A stretch of DNA of 64,000 nucleotides from Bathynomus jamesi (GCA_023014485.1 JAJOZX010000998.1:544501-608500), one strand, 5' to 3'; shown: positions 22,512-32,802, numbered from the stretch's first letter. Notes: generated from the sequence alone by a model not told the origin. Program-made: numbers and translations.

Positions 22512-22693
22512 AGGAAAAAATCTAAGCACCGCCGACTGTATGACGAAGTCCAATCAAAGGGGTCACGTGACTGCTGCTACTAATCGGGACATATATCTGC
22601 CCTGCGGGCCTGCGTGTTCAGCTGACTTCAGCAAACACTGATTCTCAGACGTGTATTTTACCTGATGAAGAATTCTCGCGTAGACGGAAAATA
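22411..22693. other. Polinton 1 intergenic DNA with (GT)n
   Basis: Contains TTATGTTTCAGCTA and CATTTTCTCCTTT blocks also found (inverted) near 32,700-32,790 in Polinton 2, then a (GT)n run at about 22,483-22,510. A similar ATTATGTTTCAGCTA segment lies at about 17,350, on the other side of the nested transposons. No gene, although the N-terminus of accessory gene 1 may reach back to about 22,650. Confidence 0.55.
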
Positions 22694-23737
22694 GTGGTGG
22701 CTACCTCTGATATTGCATGCTCTCCACTGATGAAGTGGTACTCGATAAAGTCTACAGATGTGGTGAACACTCAAAGAATCCCTAGTCATCCCTCCTTTGA
22801 AGCTTTTAAAGCCACATTGGATCGTGCGAAGCGTGAGGAGCAAGACGTCCAAATACTCTATGGATATTCTGGTGAGAGCATTGCGGGCTTTCGTGGCTCA
22901 AACGATGTAATAGACTATGTTGTAGGATTAAACTGTGTAAAGCAGGGGTGACCAACCCCTTGCCCGCGGGCCAATAAATGGCCCACCAAGGCTGTTAGAG
23001 TTGCCCGCCGCCATCGGGAGGCAAATTTGGATCTACTTACGTCTGCGAACAATCATTTTCCTCAACGAATTATATTAACAATAAGTACCGATCAGCTTTA
23101 ACCGACGCTCAAAACAGATTAAAAAATCACACTAAAGTTCAGCTAATGTAGAAAATAATTTTTTTTTTCAATGTTTGAATTTTCTAGTTTTTCAGGGTTC
23201 GATTTTTTGAACGATTATATTACTTCTATTAGTGTTTGAGCATATTTTTACATATATGTGTGTTTGTATTTCAATAAAAATGTCAGTGTACTTGAATTAT
23301 TTTTTATTTTACCTTATCATTCTGGTCTAGATTTCAGAAAAGTGGCCCACTGAAAATTACTGACTAATTTGTTGGCCCATCGCTTGGAAAGGTTGGCCAC
23401 CCTTGGTGTAAAGGATCACCTACACCGTGAAGTGAAAGAATCAACAAGTGCAGAAGAGAAACAGCGGGTGTGGGTTGTGAACCTCGTTGATGACTGGTGT
23501 GACAAGAGGTATTATGTTATGTTACATCATACCGAGTACGCGTACACTGCGATGGAGAATATAAATCTTGTGATTATGGGCAGTTTAAAATATTTTTACC
23601 ACTACATCTGTATATATCATGATGAGGTTCGCAGCGAAGTTGTAGCTAAAGGCTTGTGCGAGTTTTTAGTAGAGTTTAGGGATGAGTATTGTTTGTTAAA
23701 CGAAAAGGATAAATATGAACACGTTTCTCCCAAATAG
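22694..23737 (+). pseudogene. Polinton accessory gene 1 (unknown), split by a hAT element
   Basis: Conserved with the Polinton 2 gene at 32,009-32,600. The first part (22694-22942) has ATSDIACSPLMKWYSIKS and QDVQILYGYSGESIAGFRGS, then VIDYV. After the 463-bp insertion the reading resumes with KDHLHREVKES, RYYVMLHHTEYAYTAMENINL, LKYFYHYICIYHDEVRSEVV and ends at KYEHVSPK. Removing the element and one copy of its 8-bp duplication would join the two halves near the conserved GLNC block. No signal peptide, membrane segment or known catalytic motif was seen. The start is unclear: conserved residues extend upstream of the first Met in both copies (LRRVF block). Function unknown. Confidence 0.65.
22943..23405 (+). 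mobile_element. Internally deleted hAT element with C-terminal coding remnant
   Basis: Ends read CAGGGGTGACCAACC and, from the right, CAAGGGTGGCCAACC. A perfect 8-bp target duplication GTGTAAAG flanks it (22,935-22,942 and 23,406-23,413). Inside, 23,037-23,150 on the plus strand reads YVCEQSFSSTNYINN then KYRSALTDAQNRL and a stop: the end of the hAT dimerisation domain, with the invariant CEQSFS block. The rest of the transposase is gone. It interrupts accessory gene 1. Confidence 0.92.
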
Positions 23738-23808
23738 ATCACCGGAGTGTTAATAAAATCTGCATAGCTAAAGAATGTACAATGATGAATACCCCTGAAC
23801 GAAGATAT

Positions 23809-24824
23809 ATGGTGGACATTCCGGGGAGTGTGTGATAAAACATTAAAGCCGATATTACTTCATGTATCGCAGCTGGAAAAATTCTCTAAACGATTGCCCG
23901 GTATAATGGGTTGCAAATATTCGTATGATTCACCAGTGCGCCTCGGTTCTTTCATGTTGGAACAAACCCGTACACGAATCACTAACGTTTGGCATGACTC
24001 ATTCCCCCCATACCTCCCGCCGAGCCAAACAATGCACCGGCGGCTCATAGTCACCACAGAGCTTGACCCGACTGGACGTGCTCTCCTCACAATAGAAAAC
24101 TAATAAAAGATGGAGTCTCCGTTGAGCAGTATCCTCAATGCAGTATACGATGTGTCAGTGTCGAAGTCAGTGCGTGTGTTCAGGCGTAATACCCGTGCAT
24201 TAATTATGTACTTGGAACGATATGTAAATAGTCAAACTCTTGTAAACGGAATGTTATTTATTTATTTAAGTGTTGACAAGATGAACAGAATCTTCGTGGT
24301 GGTTGAGAAGTGGGGTGAGGAAAATTATAAAATACCTGTAGGTGTAGGCACAAAAAGAGGAGATTAGTGATACACCCTCATGCGCCATTATTTTTACGCT
24401 GGGCATAAATCGTGATACAAACCAACCATGCGTTGATATATGGCTGATGTGGAAGAATGCTGCTGACAATAATGCCCTTATTCTCACGCGAAACCGTTTC
24501 ATTCTCGACAGAATATTTGAGGTCGTCGGCTTCCGAAAACTAAAACCTATATTAGATGCACGTGTTTTTGATATGCATTATTTTGACACGGTGCTTGAAT
24601 ACGCGTACACCGCTTTGCTCGATGATTTTATGGAATGTAGGCAGGAACAAGGCGAGAATGGTTTCGAACTGGATGTGTATTTAGAAGGCACAGACTCCTC
24701 GAAATATCACGAACTTTGGTACAAAGGAATTGAGCGGTAAAGGCCTGAACTCACCTTCACTGTTCACCCTAAAGAACTATTTCTTTATTTAAGACGCAGC
24801 TGTTGGCACGATTTAGAAGCATAA
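23809..24824 (+). pseudogene. Polinton accessory gene 2 (unknown)
   Basis: Shared with Polinton 2 (31,030-31,981). Blocks in order: KTLKPILLHVSQLEKF, then TTELDPTGRALL (about 24,060), SILNAVYDVSVSKSVRVFRR (about 24,130), FIYLSVDKMNRIFVVVEKWGEENYKIPVGVGT, LMWKNAADNNALILTRNRFIL, VGFRKLKPILDARV and YAYTALLDDFMECRQEQGENG, ending RRSCWHDLEA. Stops near 24,101 and 24,366 and frame changes break it. The product would be about 300 residues, apparently soluble. No known fold was recognised. The 3' end lies 13 bases before accessory gene 3. Confidence 0.65.
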
Positions 24825-24837
24825 TTCAATTGCCGAT

Positions 24838-25211
24838 ATGAGTTGTGAAGATTTTACGGTTGAAAAGCTCGGCTCGGAAAGAATAAACCCCCGTTTGCAA
24901 AGGAGTTTTTACAGTATAAACTTGAATTTAATGATGATGTTGTGGCAAACGATGCCATCTTTGTGCGTGCTTTTGATTGTATTCTATCCGCGCTTAAAAA
25001 GCGTGATAGTTTGACTCCCAATTGTAAAGTGGGTACAAAAATAGTGCTAAACGATTTGAAAGCCCTTTATATTGAATATAAATATCCATATACTTTGAGT
25101 GGTGAATTAATGTTAAATTGCATTTATTGTGTCGTACAAAGCAATGAAGATGTTACTGTGAACTCGATTACGTGTGAGTTTACTATTTTATTTAAGCCTG
25201 GTACTACTTAA
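24838..25211 (+). pseudogene. Polinton accessory gene 3 (unknown)
   Basis: ATG at 24,838 opens MSCEDFTVEKLGSERINPRLQ. A frameshift near 24,930 leads to the 89-codon frame with FVRAFDCILSALKKRDSL, CKVGTKIVLNDLKALYIEYK and CIYCVVQSNEDVTVNSITCE. The Polinton 2 copy (30,636-31,040) reads through without the shift. Small, mixed charge, four or more conserved Cys. Function unknown; it is the outermost gene in both elements. Confidence 0.65.
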
Positions 25212-25224
25212 AGTGTGTATTTTG

Positions 25225-25690
25225 ATGTATGGGAGGGTGGTATGCAACAAGGGGGAGGGGTTAGGTCCCCAACGGAGAATGCATGAATGGGAGAGAGGTG
25301 TAGTCCCCCCAAAGAGGTAGCCTAACCTAAGAAGGATAATAAAGAGAGGAGATAGAGAAGACGTTCTCGCTGCCATGTCTCGGCGCATAATGGTGTCTTG
25401 GCCAGCCATAGCCTGGGCGGCTTTAACATCACAGCCAGTTGGCTTAGAGGGCGTAATCAGCCAATCGTATTGGCGTAGTGTATACATATATATATTAATG
25501 TACAAGAATGTAGAGGCACAAGGATAATAAAGAGAGAAGAGAAGATGTTCACGCTGGCATGTCTCGAGGCATAATGGGTGTCTTGACAGCCATCCTGGGC
25601 GGCTTTAGCATCACAGCCAGTTGGTTTAGAGGGCATAATCAGTCAATCGTCTTGGCGTAGTGTTTACACACACACACATATATATATACA
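25225..25690. repeat. Polinton terminus-like fragment with tandem duplication
   Basis: GCAACAAGGGGGAGGGG, CCCCCCAAAGAGGTA, GCCTAACCTAAGAAGGAT and CACAGCCAGTTGGCTTAGA match motifs of the Polinton 2 left terminal region (29,500-29,930) in the same orientation. That orientation is opposite to what the right end of Polinton 1 should have. From about 25,335 a unit of roughly 150 bp (GGATAATAAAGAGAG to GGCGTAGTGT) occurs twice (25,335-25,480 and 25,525-25,665), separated by a short TA run. A third partial piece lies at 25,783-25,840. Confidence 0.75.
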
Positions 25691-26440
25691 TATTTTCTGT
25701 TCCTCCTTGATAATGTGAATATATCACGAAAGCGCTCGGACTTTGTGTTTCCTTTTCCTTGTGGTTGTTTGCTTATATATATAAGAATGTAGAGGAAGCC
25801 ATCTGGCAGGAATGATGGCATAGTGTATACATATATATGTATTTATCTATCTCCAAATCGAAGACTTAAAACGCACATCGCTGCGGGGATACTACTTCCT
25901 GCAAAAGAGGTTGATCCTTGCCTTCTTTCTGGTCGCATTATCAGTGTGAGTCGGTGTTGCTTTATTCGTGGTTTGCCAGATCTTGTTTTTGGCTTACACC
26001 CTCAATTCTAGAAAATATTCTTTTTGATTTTGGATTCTGCTGACTTAAAATATTTAAAGGCGGGAGGCTACCTGACTTGGCTGTAGTAATGCAGTTTTCT
26101 ATTATAAGTACTTTCGCCTGCCCTCGCTTCTCCGAGGAAATTTCTGGATTTCTGTCCATTTGCAACTTGTGTAAATTGGGTTAGGTACATAAGTTAAAGG
26201 AATAATCGTGAATTTACAGCCATTTCTCCAGCTAAGCCAGAAAAAGTAATTTTAAATCATAGCCGTATCAGCATAAAATTGGTTATTAATGTAAACTTTG
26301 ACTGTAGTTATCTACCCCAATAAATTTAAGAGCATTTGATTCAAATACTGATATTTTAAAAAATATACATACATTAATTAATAAACAAGTGAAAATAATG
26401 AGGATTATTAAAACAATTGAATTTTATGTTGAAAGAAGTG
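25691..26440. other. Non-coding, unassigned
   Basis: Contains the partial third copy of the preceding tandem unit (to about 25,840), then AT-rich DNA with no frame or repeat I recognise. Confidence 0.4.
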
Positions 26441-26442
26441 TA

Positions 26443-27198
26443 CAGGGTGGGCCGTAAGTTTCCATACAGGAAAAATAAACATTTTTTTATGGACAACCAT
26501 TTTTATTTATATAATATGCTCTACATGGTTGCCATTGTTTTGAAAACACATTTCAATACGTGTTCCCCACTGTTGATGAACACGCATTAGCACAGTTGAC
26601 GTTATGCTTGTAATGGCGTTGGTGATACGTTCCTTTAGATGATTTATGTCTCGTATCTTTTCCTGATACACCATGGCCTTCAAGTGCCCCCAAAGATAGA
26701 AATCAAGGGGGGTGAGATCTGGGGATCTGGGAGGCCACTCCACAGGACCACGCCGACCAATCCAAGCATCCGGAAACTGCTGATCCAAATACCGACGCAC
26801 GTGAAGACCATAATGAGGTGGAGCTCCATCTTGCTGGAAGTAAACTGGGAAGTTACCTTCCTCGTTTAGCAGGGATGGGAAAATCTCTTCTTGCAACATG
26901 TTAAGATACCTTTCGGCATTAAGATTTCCACTGACAAAAATTGGTCCAATAATTCTGTCACCCCATATCCCGGCCCACACCATCACTTTACCGGCACCTT
27001 GCATCTTCGTCGGACTCAGCCAGTTAGGGTTAGCATTACTCCAATAACGTATGTTTTGCCGATTAACCTCTCCATTGACGTAAAAGTTTGCTTCATCAGT
27101 AAACAAGATCTTACGTCAAACGCATATTCTTACGGTATCTGAAACATAAAAACAAACGTTTAATTTTTCCTATGTATGGAAACTTACGGCCCACCCTG
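26443..27198 (-). mobile_element. Internally deleted mariner-type element (756 bp)
   Basis: The ends are perfect inverted repeats over more than 20 bp (CAGGGTGGGCCGTAAGTTTC on both sides), flanked by TA. It contains one frame, the transposase catalytic domain. The 5' part of the transposase gene is missing. Confidence 0.93.
26507..27106 (-). CDS. Transposase catalytic domain without DNA-binding domain (about 199 aa)
   Basis: The uninterrupted frame carries all three mariner-type catalytic Asp blocks: [29 protein letters not shown] and [18 protein letters not shown]. The C-terminus ends GNHVEHII. The N-terminal helix-turn-helix region is absent; only about 90 bp separate the frame from the terminal repeat. 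The listed start is not an ATG with upstream context I trust. An open but DNA-binding-less transposase would not be expected to bind its own ends. Confidence 0.85.
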   Translation of the reverse strand: MFTDEANFYVNGEVNRQNIRYWSNANPNWLSPTKMQGAGKVMVWAGIWGDRIIGPIFVSGNLNAERYLNMLQEEIFPSLLNEEGNFPVYFQQDGAPPHYGLHVRRYLDQQFPDAWIGRRGPVEWPPRSPDLTPLDFYLWGHLKAMVYQEKIRDINHLKERITNAITSITSTVLMRVHQQWGTRIEMCFQNNGNHVEHII

Positions 27199-28640
27199 TA
27201 TAAGCTGTATACTTTATATAATTTTTAAAACATTATCAAGGAAATGCAGGAAAAAGCCTAAATTCAACTTTTATCAAATCAACCTCTAGTCCTTGATTCT
27301 TGGTCTGCATAACATTGAGGATTAAAACTTCTTACAATAAATTTCCTATTTTAACGTAATTTAGCATGTTTCAATGCATTAGGTAAGATCAATTCCATAA
27401 TAAGTGTCATTTTTCTAACTTTAAAGTACAGTGAATGAAAAAATCCTGACTCAGAAAAGATCAGATTCCAGAAATTTGCAAGTAATTCTAAACTTTTGGC
27501 CAGAATTGTATATGGTCTGCCTGAATAATATATGTATTCATGATAAAAACTTCATATATGAATTGTTTTATAAACTCACGGTACGTGTATTGCACCCACT
27601 TTTATCTCCTACCCGTGTTTCACATTTTTTTTAGGACAACTTTTGTTTTGACTGTTTATTAAAGTGAGATATTAAAGTGTAGTGACATGGTCTGTACGTA
27701 CATACCACTCCAAAGAGAATATTTCAAGCTTTAAAATAAGACATATACGATTATAAAAAGGCATAATATTCATAATTTTTTAAAAATATAGTCGCGTAAC
27801 TTGTGCTACACCTTGTATCACGTTCTCAAGCCCCCTTTTATGACCGGTTCGGTTTAGTCCACTGTCTCTCATAAAACCCAATTCCTTCAAGAAATGAAAT
27901 CCATCTCAATACCAAAAGTAATACAAGTATAATGGTACTCACAATACATTTTCAATCGAATCTAACTTCTTTCATTAATTAATGAGTGTTTAACACTTAT
28001 AACTATCGATTTCGAAGTTATGGCGGAAGAATTTACTCCATACAGAAGTTATAATTTAAAGGAGTTGAGTCATTATTATGAAACTTTTAACATTATTATC
28101 ATTTTTTATATTTTTATTCCATAAGTTCGTCTCTTTCATAAAAAGAATTAAAAAACTTTCAAGTATTTTAACTTCCGATTTTATCTCGCGTGTCGAGAGG
28201 TTATTGCATGAACTCGTAAACTATTGATTCTCAAAGCGAACGAAGATAAAAAATTAATGTACTGTTGTGTGATTCCTCTTCGGATTACCGTGGCACAAAG
28301 TGAAGTAAACCGAAAATGAGGGAAACTTTCGAGTCATTTTTGTCTTGTTTGGAATCTTGACCACGGATGGAAACTGATTTAGAAAAGAATATTAAACCCC
28401 TAAACAAAATATTTGTTAATCACTTATTCTACATTTTTTTCTGTTATGAGCAATTGTTCATGTCAGCGTCTTCAGAGCGCTTACCTTAAGTCACGAGTAT
28501 AATGGGTTCGATAAGAAGTACAACAGGCATCCTGGTACATATCAAGTTGAGTCTGATGGGAAGCAATTATGCGTAGATGTCATTATTATTTCATAGTCAT
28601 TTATTTATATGATATATCTTTAAAGGAGTCATGAAAAGAA

Positions 28641-28648
<8 letters not shown>
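27199..28648. other. AT-rich non-coding DNA
   Basis: No gene, RNA or repeat family recognised. The short frame at 27431-27634 has no family resemblance. Confidence 0.6.

Positions 28649-28708
<60 letters not shown>
28649..28708. repeat. (TA)n microsatellite
   Basis: Thirty TA units preceded by GTGTGTG. Confidence 0.97.
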
Positions 28709-28709
<1 letters not shown>

Positions 28710-29443
28710 GAGATATACGTTATACATGGCGATCTGCCTGGGACTAGAAACAGAAACAATCAACACTTGACACCTTCACCTGCGAGAACCTCAAGCGTCT
28801 CATGCCCTTTCACATACTGCTCAAAGGCTCACGCGACCTTTCGCGTACTTCAGTCCGACCGTGAGAACCTGGATTGCTTTTACATATTGCTTAAAGGCTC
28901 ACGCGACCTACATTCGTCCGACCATGAGAAACTGGATTGCTCAAACGTCTCACGCGACTTTCACCTGCCTCTGAAGCAAGAGAACAATGAAACTCCACCG
29001 TATATAAGGAGGAATCCGAAGCTTCGAAGATCAGATTCAGAACGGACTAGGTAGAAAGTCTTAGAGGGGTCTCCGGACTGAAGAGTGGAAATCCAGTTCG
29101 TTAGGAAATTGCTTTTATAAAGAAATTGGGTTTAATCGGAAATTTGGGTTTGAAGTCTGACTGTAAAGACAGGCAGTAGGCACAAACAACATTTAATGTA
29201 TATACACCTTTGATTAAGCTTAGAGTTAAGGATTAACTATTACGGTGATTAATAAATTTTTATCGAAAAGAAATCCGTTTATTAACTTTCTGTGAAGAAA
29301 ATATTTGATTTACTGTAAACTGATTAATAACTGTCTTGCCTAAATTAATTAAAATAATAACCGCCGACGTGTTTCATTGCTCTTTGACTTTGAAAGAATC
29401 TACAGACCCTTAACCGAATAACGTAATTCGGAGTATTCTGCGG
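28709..29443 (+). repeat. Possible solo LTR with internal short repeats
   Basis: The first 250 bp hold two diverged copies of a segment around AAAGGCTCACGCGACCT and GTCCGACC(A/G)TGAGAA. A TATA-like CCGTATATAAGGAGG lies at about 29,000, AATAAA at about 29,248, and the region ends shortly before the Polinton 2 insertion. This promoter-then-polyadenylation layout fits an LTR, but no internal retroviral gene, clear TG...CA ends or target duplication was identified. The plus frame to 29,054 is not thought to be a gene. Confidence 0.35.
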
Positions 29444-29450
29444 CACCGTC

Positions 29451-30190
29451 AGTAGTATGACCGCAAAAGGTTAGAGTGCAATGCAATTGCAAATGTTGGT
29501 CAATATTGCAAAGGGGAGGGGGAATATTGCAAGAGGTTATGCAACAAAGGGGGAGGGTGTGCAACAAGGGGAGGAGTTATTCCCCAAGCTGCAATGAAGG
29601 GGAACTCCACCTGACCTCTTTGGGGGATAAAGTGGGACGGCTTCACCCCCCAAAGGGGTATACCTAACCTAAGAGAGGGAGAGAAAGGAGGAGGGTCTTT
29701 GGGGGAGTAGGTGGGACGGCCTCACCCCCCCCCAAAGGGAACCGTAACCTAAGCCCTAACCTAAGAAGGATAGAGGGGTGTTCACTTGGCTCCTGCCAGA
29801 CGCATAATGAGAGTTCATCCGAGCGCCCGCTGCCTTATAAGATCCTAATCATCCAGTTGGCTTAATCCGCCAATTGGTTTAGAAGGCTTTTTAGAAAGCG
29901 TAAATGGCTTGTTCAGGTGCACATTATTAGGGTTGAGTTGCCAGATTATACTAATTTTATTTAATTAAAGTATATATTCTTGACAGTTGGCCTTCCGCCA
30001 GTTGGCATTATCCAGCAGTTGGCTTAACCCGCCAGTTGGTTTAACCCGCCAGTTGACGTAGAAGACATAGAAGGCAGGTGTATATATTAATTAACTTTTC
30101 AGCTGCCAGATTGCGCTATTCAGATATTCTTGACAGTTGGCTTAGAAATCCGTCAGTCGGTTTAGAAGCCTAACCAGCCATTTGGTATAC
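29451..30190. repeat. Polinton 2 left terminal region with subrepeats
   Basis: The outer 40 bp match the right end inverted. G-rich blocks follow (GCAACAAAGGGGGAGGG, repeated), then two versions of a GGTGGGACGG(C/T)(C/T)TCACCCCCC segment ending in CCTAACCTAAG. Last come at least eight copies of a short CAGTTGG(C/T)(T/A)TA-like motif between 29,850 and 30,185. The same motifs appear inverted at 41,990-42,412. Repeated short sites near the ends could be protein-binding sites for replication or integration; this is inference. Confidence 0.8.
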
Positions 30191-30635
30191 ATATAATTAA
30201 ATAATAATATCGTTTATATACATAACCAAAAGAATTAAATAAAACACCATTACATCATTCTGTTTATTCAGAAGAATTATTGGAATCAATTTCACGAAAT
30301 GTATAGAAAATAAATATACAATCCTATACAAACGAGGAATATATGCAATAAAAATTAATAATAATATAAGAAATATGAACGAGGAATATATATAATCAAA
30401 AAATAAAAAATAATAATATGCAAAACGATGGAGTATAACCATCAATATAACAGTACAGGAGAAATATATATATATATATATATATACAGTTATTAAATAA
30501 TTAAATATATTGAAAATAAAAAAAATATTAAATATATTGAAAATAAAAAATAATATACAAAACGATAGAGTATAATCATCAACATATTAGTACGGGGAAT
30601 ATATATATACCCACACACACACACACACAATTATA
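30191..30635. other. AT-rich subterminal DNA
   Basis: Simple A/T-rich sequence with a duplicated ATTAAATATATTGAAAATAAA segment, a short (TA)n at about 30,466-30,486 and an (AC)n at about 30,611-30,628. No gene seen. Confidence 0.6.
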
Positions 30636-31040
30636 TTAAATAATTAAATATAATGAAAATAAATATCCATCAAAATACATCGTTCTACTGCGCTTAACTA
30701 AAATACTAAACTCGCAAGTAATCGAGTCTACAGTCATATTATTGCTTTGCACTACACAGTAAATACGATTTAACATTATTTCAATGCGCAAGGTGTGCGG
30801 GCGCCCATACTCGATGTAAATGGCCTTCATATCGTTCAATACTATTTTTGTGCCCACTTTACATTCGGTTGGCAAGTTATCTTCAAACACGGATAGAAAA
30901 CAATCTAAAGCACGCACAAAGAGGGTATCATTAGCAACCATATCATTATTAAATACAAGTTTATAAACACTCCTTTCCAATCGAGGGTTTTTTCTTACGA
31001 ACCCGAGCTTTACAATCATGAACTCTTCTTCACAACGCAT
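30636..31040 (-). CDS. Polinton accessory gene 3 (unknown, 134 aa)
   Basis: The start at ATG 31,038-31,040 is chosen because MRCEEEFMIVKLG aligns with the start of the Polinton 1 copy; the open frame continues eight codons further upstream. Conserved blocks: FVRALDCFLSVFEDNL, CKVGTKIVLNDMKAIYIEYG, IMLNRIYCVVQS and VDSITCEFSILV. The last 20 or so residues are hydrophobic and may be read-through beyond a lost stop, because the Polinton 1 protein ends sooner. Its start overlaps the end of accessory gene 2. No family recognised; an unbroken gene beside broken neighbours. Confidence 0.6.
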   Translation of the reverse strand: MRCEEEFMIVKLGFVRKNPRLERSVYKLVFNNDMVANDTLFVRALDCFLSVFEDNLPTECKVGTKIVLNDMKAIYIEYGRPHTLRIEIMLNRIYCVVQSNNMTVDSITCEFSILVKRSRTMYFDGYLFSLYLII

Positions 31041-31981
31041 AGCGGCAATTGAAATAATCTTCAAAGTCGTAACGACATCTGCTCATTATATAGAGGTACA
31101 ATTCTTCAGGGTGAACAGTGTAGGCGAGCTTTGCCCTGTACCGCTCAAGTCCTTTGTACCAAAGTTCATGACATTTCGAAGAGTCTAAACATTTTAAATA
31201 AACATCCAGCTCTAGAACATTCTCGCCCTGCTCATTCCTACATTCGATAAATCCGTCGAGCAGAGCGGTGTATGCGTATTCAAGAACCGTGTCAAACTAA
31301 ATCATATCCGTTACACGCGCGTCTAATATAGGCTTCAGCTTGCGGAATCCGACGATTTCAAACATTCTGTCGAGGATGAATCGGTTTCGCGTAGGGACAA
31401 GAACGTTATTATCGGATGCATTCTTCCACATCAGTGGTATATCAATGCATGGCTGATCGTTATTTATACACAACGCACAAACAACGGCATATGAAGGGGC
31501 ATCACTAATCTGTTCTCCTCTTGTACCTACACCAGCAGGTATTTTATAACGGTCCTCACCCCACTTCTCAACTATCACGAAGACTCTATTTATCTCCTCA
31601 ACACTTAAATAAATAACATTACGTTTACCAGAGTTTGCTTCTCTACAAGTCGTTTTAAGTACATAGTTAATGGCACCGGTTTCACGCCTGAACACGCGCA
31701 ATGACTTCGTCACGGACACATCGTACGCAGCATTGACAATACTTCTCAAAGGAAGTTCATCGTATTCGAGGAGTGCACGTCCAGTCGGTTCAAGCTCTGA
31801 CATGACTATGAGCCACGGCTGGGCGGATCGGTTCGACGGGGGAGCGAGTCACACCATAAGCTGTTGAATCGTGTACGGATTTGTTCTAGCATGAATCACA
31901 CGAGTACTTGTGCCATTATACCGGGCAATTTTCCGACACATGTGGTAATTTCAGTTTTAATGTTTTATGCGCACTAGACAT
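31030..31981 (-). pseudogene. Polinton accessory gene 2 (unknown)
   Basis: ATG at 31,979-31,981 opens MSSAHKTLKLKLPHVS. A stop and frame changes between 31,940 and 31,800 precede the 168-codon frame (31297-31803) with SELEPTGRALLEYDEL, SIVNAAYDVSVTKSLRVFRRE, VIYLSVEEINRVFVIVEKWG, MWKNASDNNVLVPTRNRFIL and KLKPILDARV. One stop near 31,297 interrupts before YAYTALLDGFIECRNEQGEN, then HPEELYLYI near 31,100. The TGA at 31,030-31,032 lies inside accessory gene 3. About 65-70% identical by eye to the Polinton 1 copy. No recognised domain. Confidence 0.65.
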
Positions 31982-32008
31982 CCTCCACACATTAACAAAT
32001 CGGTTGCA

Positions 32009-32600
32009 CTATTTGAAAGAAACGTGACCGTATTTATCCTTTTTGTTTAACAATCGATACTCGTCTCTAAACTAACAAAAACGCACACAGGCCTTTAGCC
32101 ACAACCTCACTGCGAACCTCGTCATGATATATATCTGAATGTAGTGGTAAAAGTACTTTAGGTTGTCCATAATGACAAGGTTCACATTCTCGGCCGCAGG
32201 GTACGCATACCCGGTATGATGCAGCATGACATAATACCGCCTGGCATACCACTCATCAACAAGACCCATTATCCATATCAGTTGCTTCTCTTCTGCACGC
32301 GTTGTTTCTTTCTCCTCACGGTATATGTACGCTTTTATACAGTTTAGCCCTTCAACGTAGTCCATTACGTCGTTTGTGCCGCGAAATCCGGCAATACTCT
32401 CGCCAGAATATCCATAGAGTATTTGAACATCTTGTTCCTTCGCGCGGTTCAATGTAGCCCTAAAACTCTCAAAGGAGGGTGGGATAGGTAGTCTTTCAGT
32501 ATTCACCACATCTTCCGACTTTACCGAACACCACTTCATAAACGTCGAACACGCAATATCAAAAGTAGCCAGCAGTATTTTTTCGTCTATGTGAGAAAAT
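32009..32600 (-). pseudogene. Polinton accessory gene 1 (unknown)
   Basis: The main frame (32072-32539) starts MKWCSVKSEDVVNTE and has QDVQILYGYSGESIAGFRGT, EGLNCIKAYIYREEKE and RYYVMLHHTGYAYPAAENVNL. Codons upstream of this Met (LRRVFSHIDEKILLATFDIA) are conserved with Polinton 1, so the true start is earlier and probably lost. A frameshift near 32,120 precedes HDEVRSEVVAKGL and a conserved KDKYGHVSFK tail ending at 32,009. No cysteine-protease His/Cys signature is evident. Together with genes 2 and 3 it forms a minus-strand block downstream of PolB. Confidence 0.65.
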
Positions 32601-32787
32601 ACACGTCTGAGCTCAAGGGTTTGCAGAGGTCATCTGAGCACGCCGGGTTAAAGATATGCCCAGGTAGTAGCAGGAGTCACATGATCGAGCTCACAGTGGG
32701 CGGAGCTTACGATTATACACACACGTACACAAAGGAGAAAATGAAACCCTAATTGAAACAAATATACGTAATAAATAAACATATCGT

Positions 32788-32802
32788 TAACAATACATAT
32801 AT

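Larger units (their letters stand above)
6240..25211. mobile_element. Polinton/Maverick element 1 (degenerate, multiply interrupted)
   Basis: The span holds, in order, the major capsid, basic protein, minor capsid, integrase, two conserved small genes and packaging ATPase on the minus strand, then PolB and three accessory genes on the plus strand. Polinton 2 has the same set in mirror order. Removing the five recognised insertions (8,673-9,029; 9,205-10,550; 17,438-18,772; 18,864-22,302; 22,943-23,405) leaves about 12 kb, close to the 12.96 kb of Polinton 2. Terminal inverted repeats were not found at either side, so the boundaries given are only those of coding matter. Nearly every gene is broken. 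Confidence 0.92.

Noticed and set aside
28644..29054. 136-codon frame starting in (TA)n
   Set aside because: It begins with IYIYIY from the microsatellite and continues through diverged DNA repeats.
32009..32600. Accessory gene 1 as the missing adenain-type protease
   Set aside because: No convincing ordered His, Asp/Glu and Cys motifs conserved in both copies.
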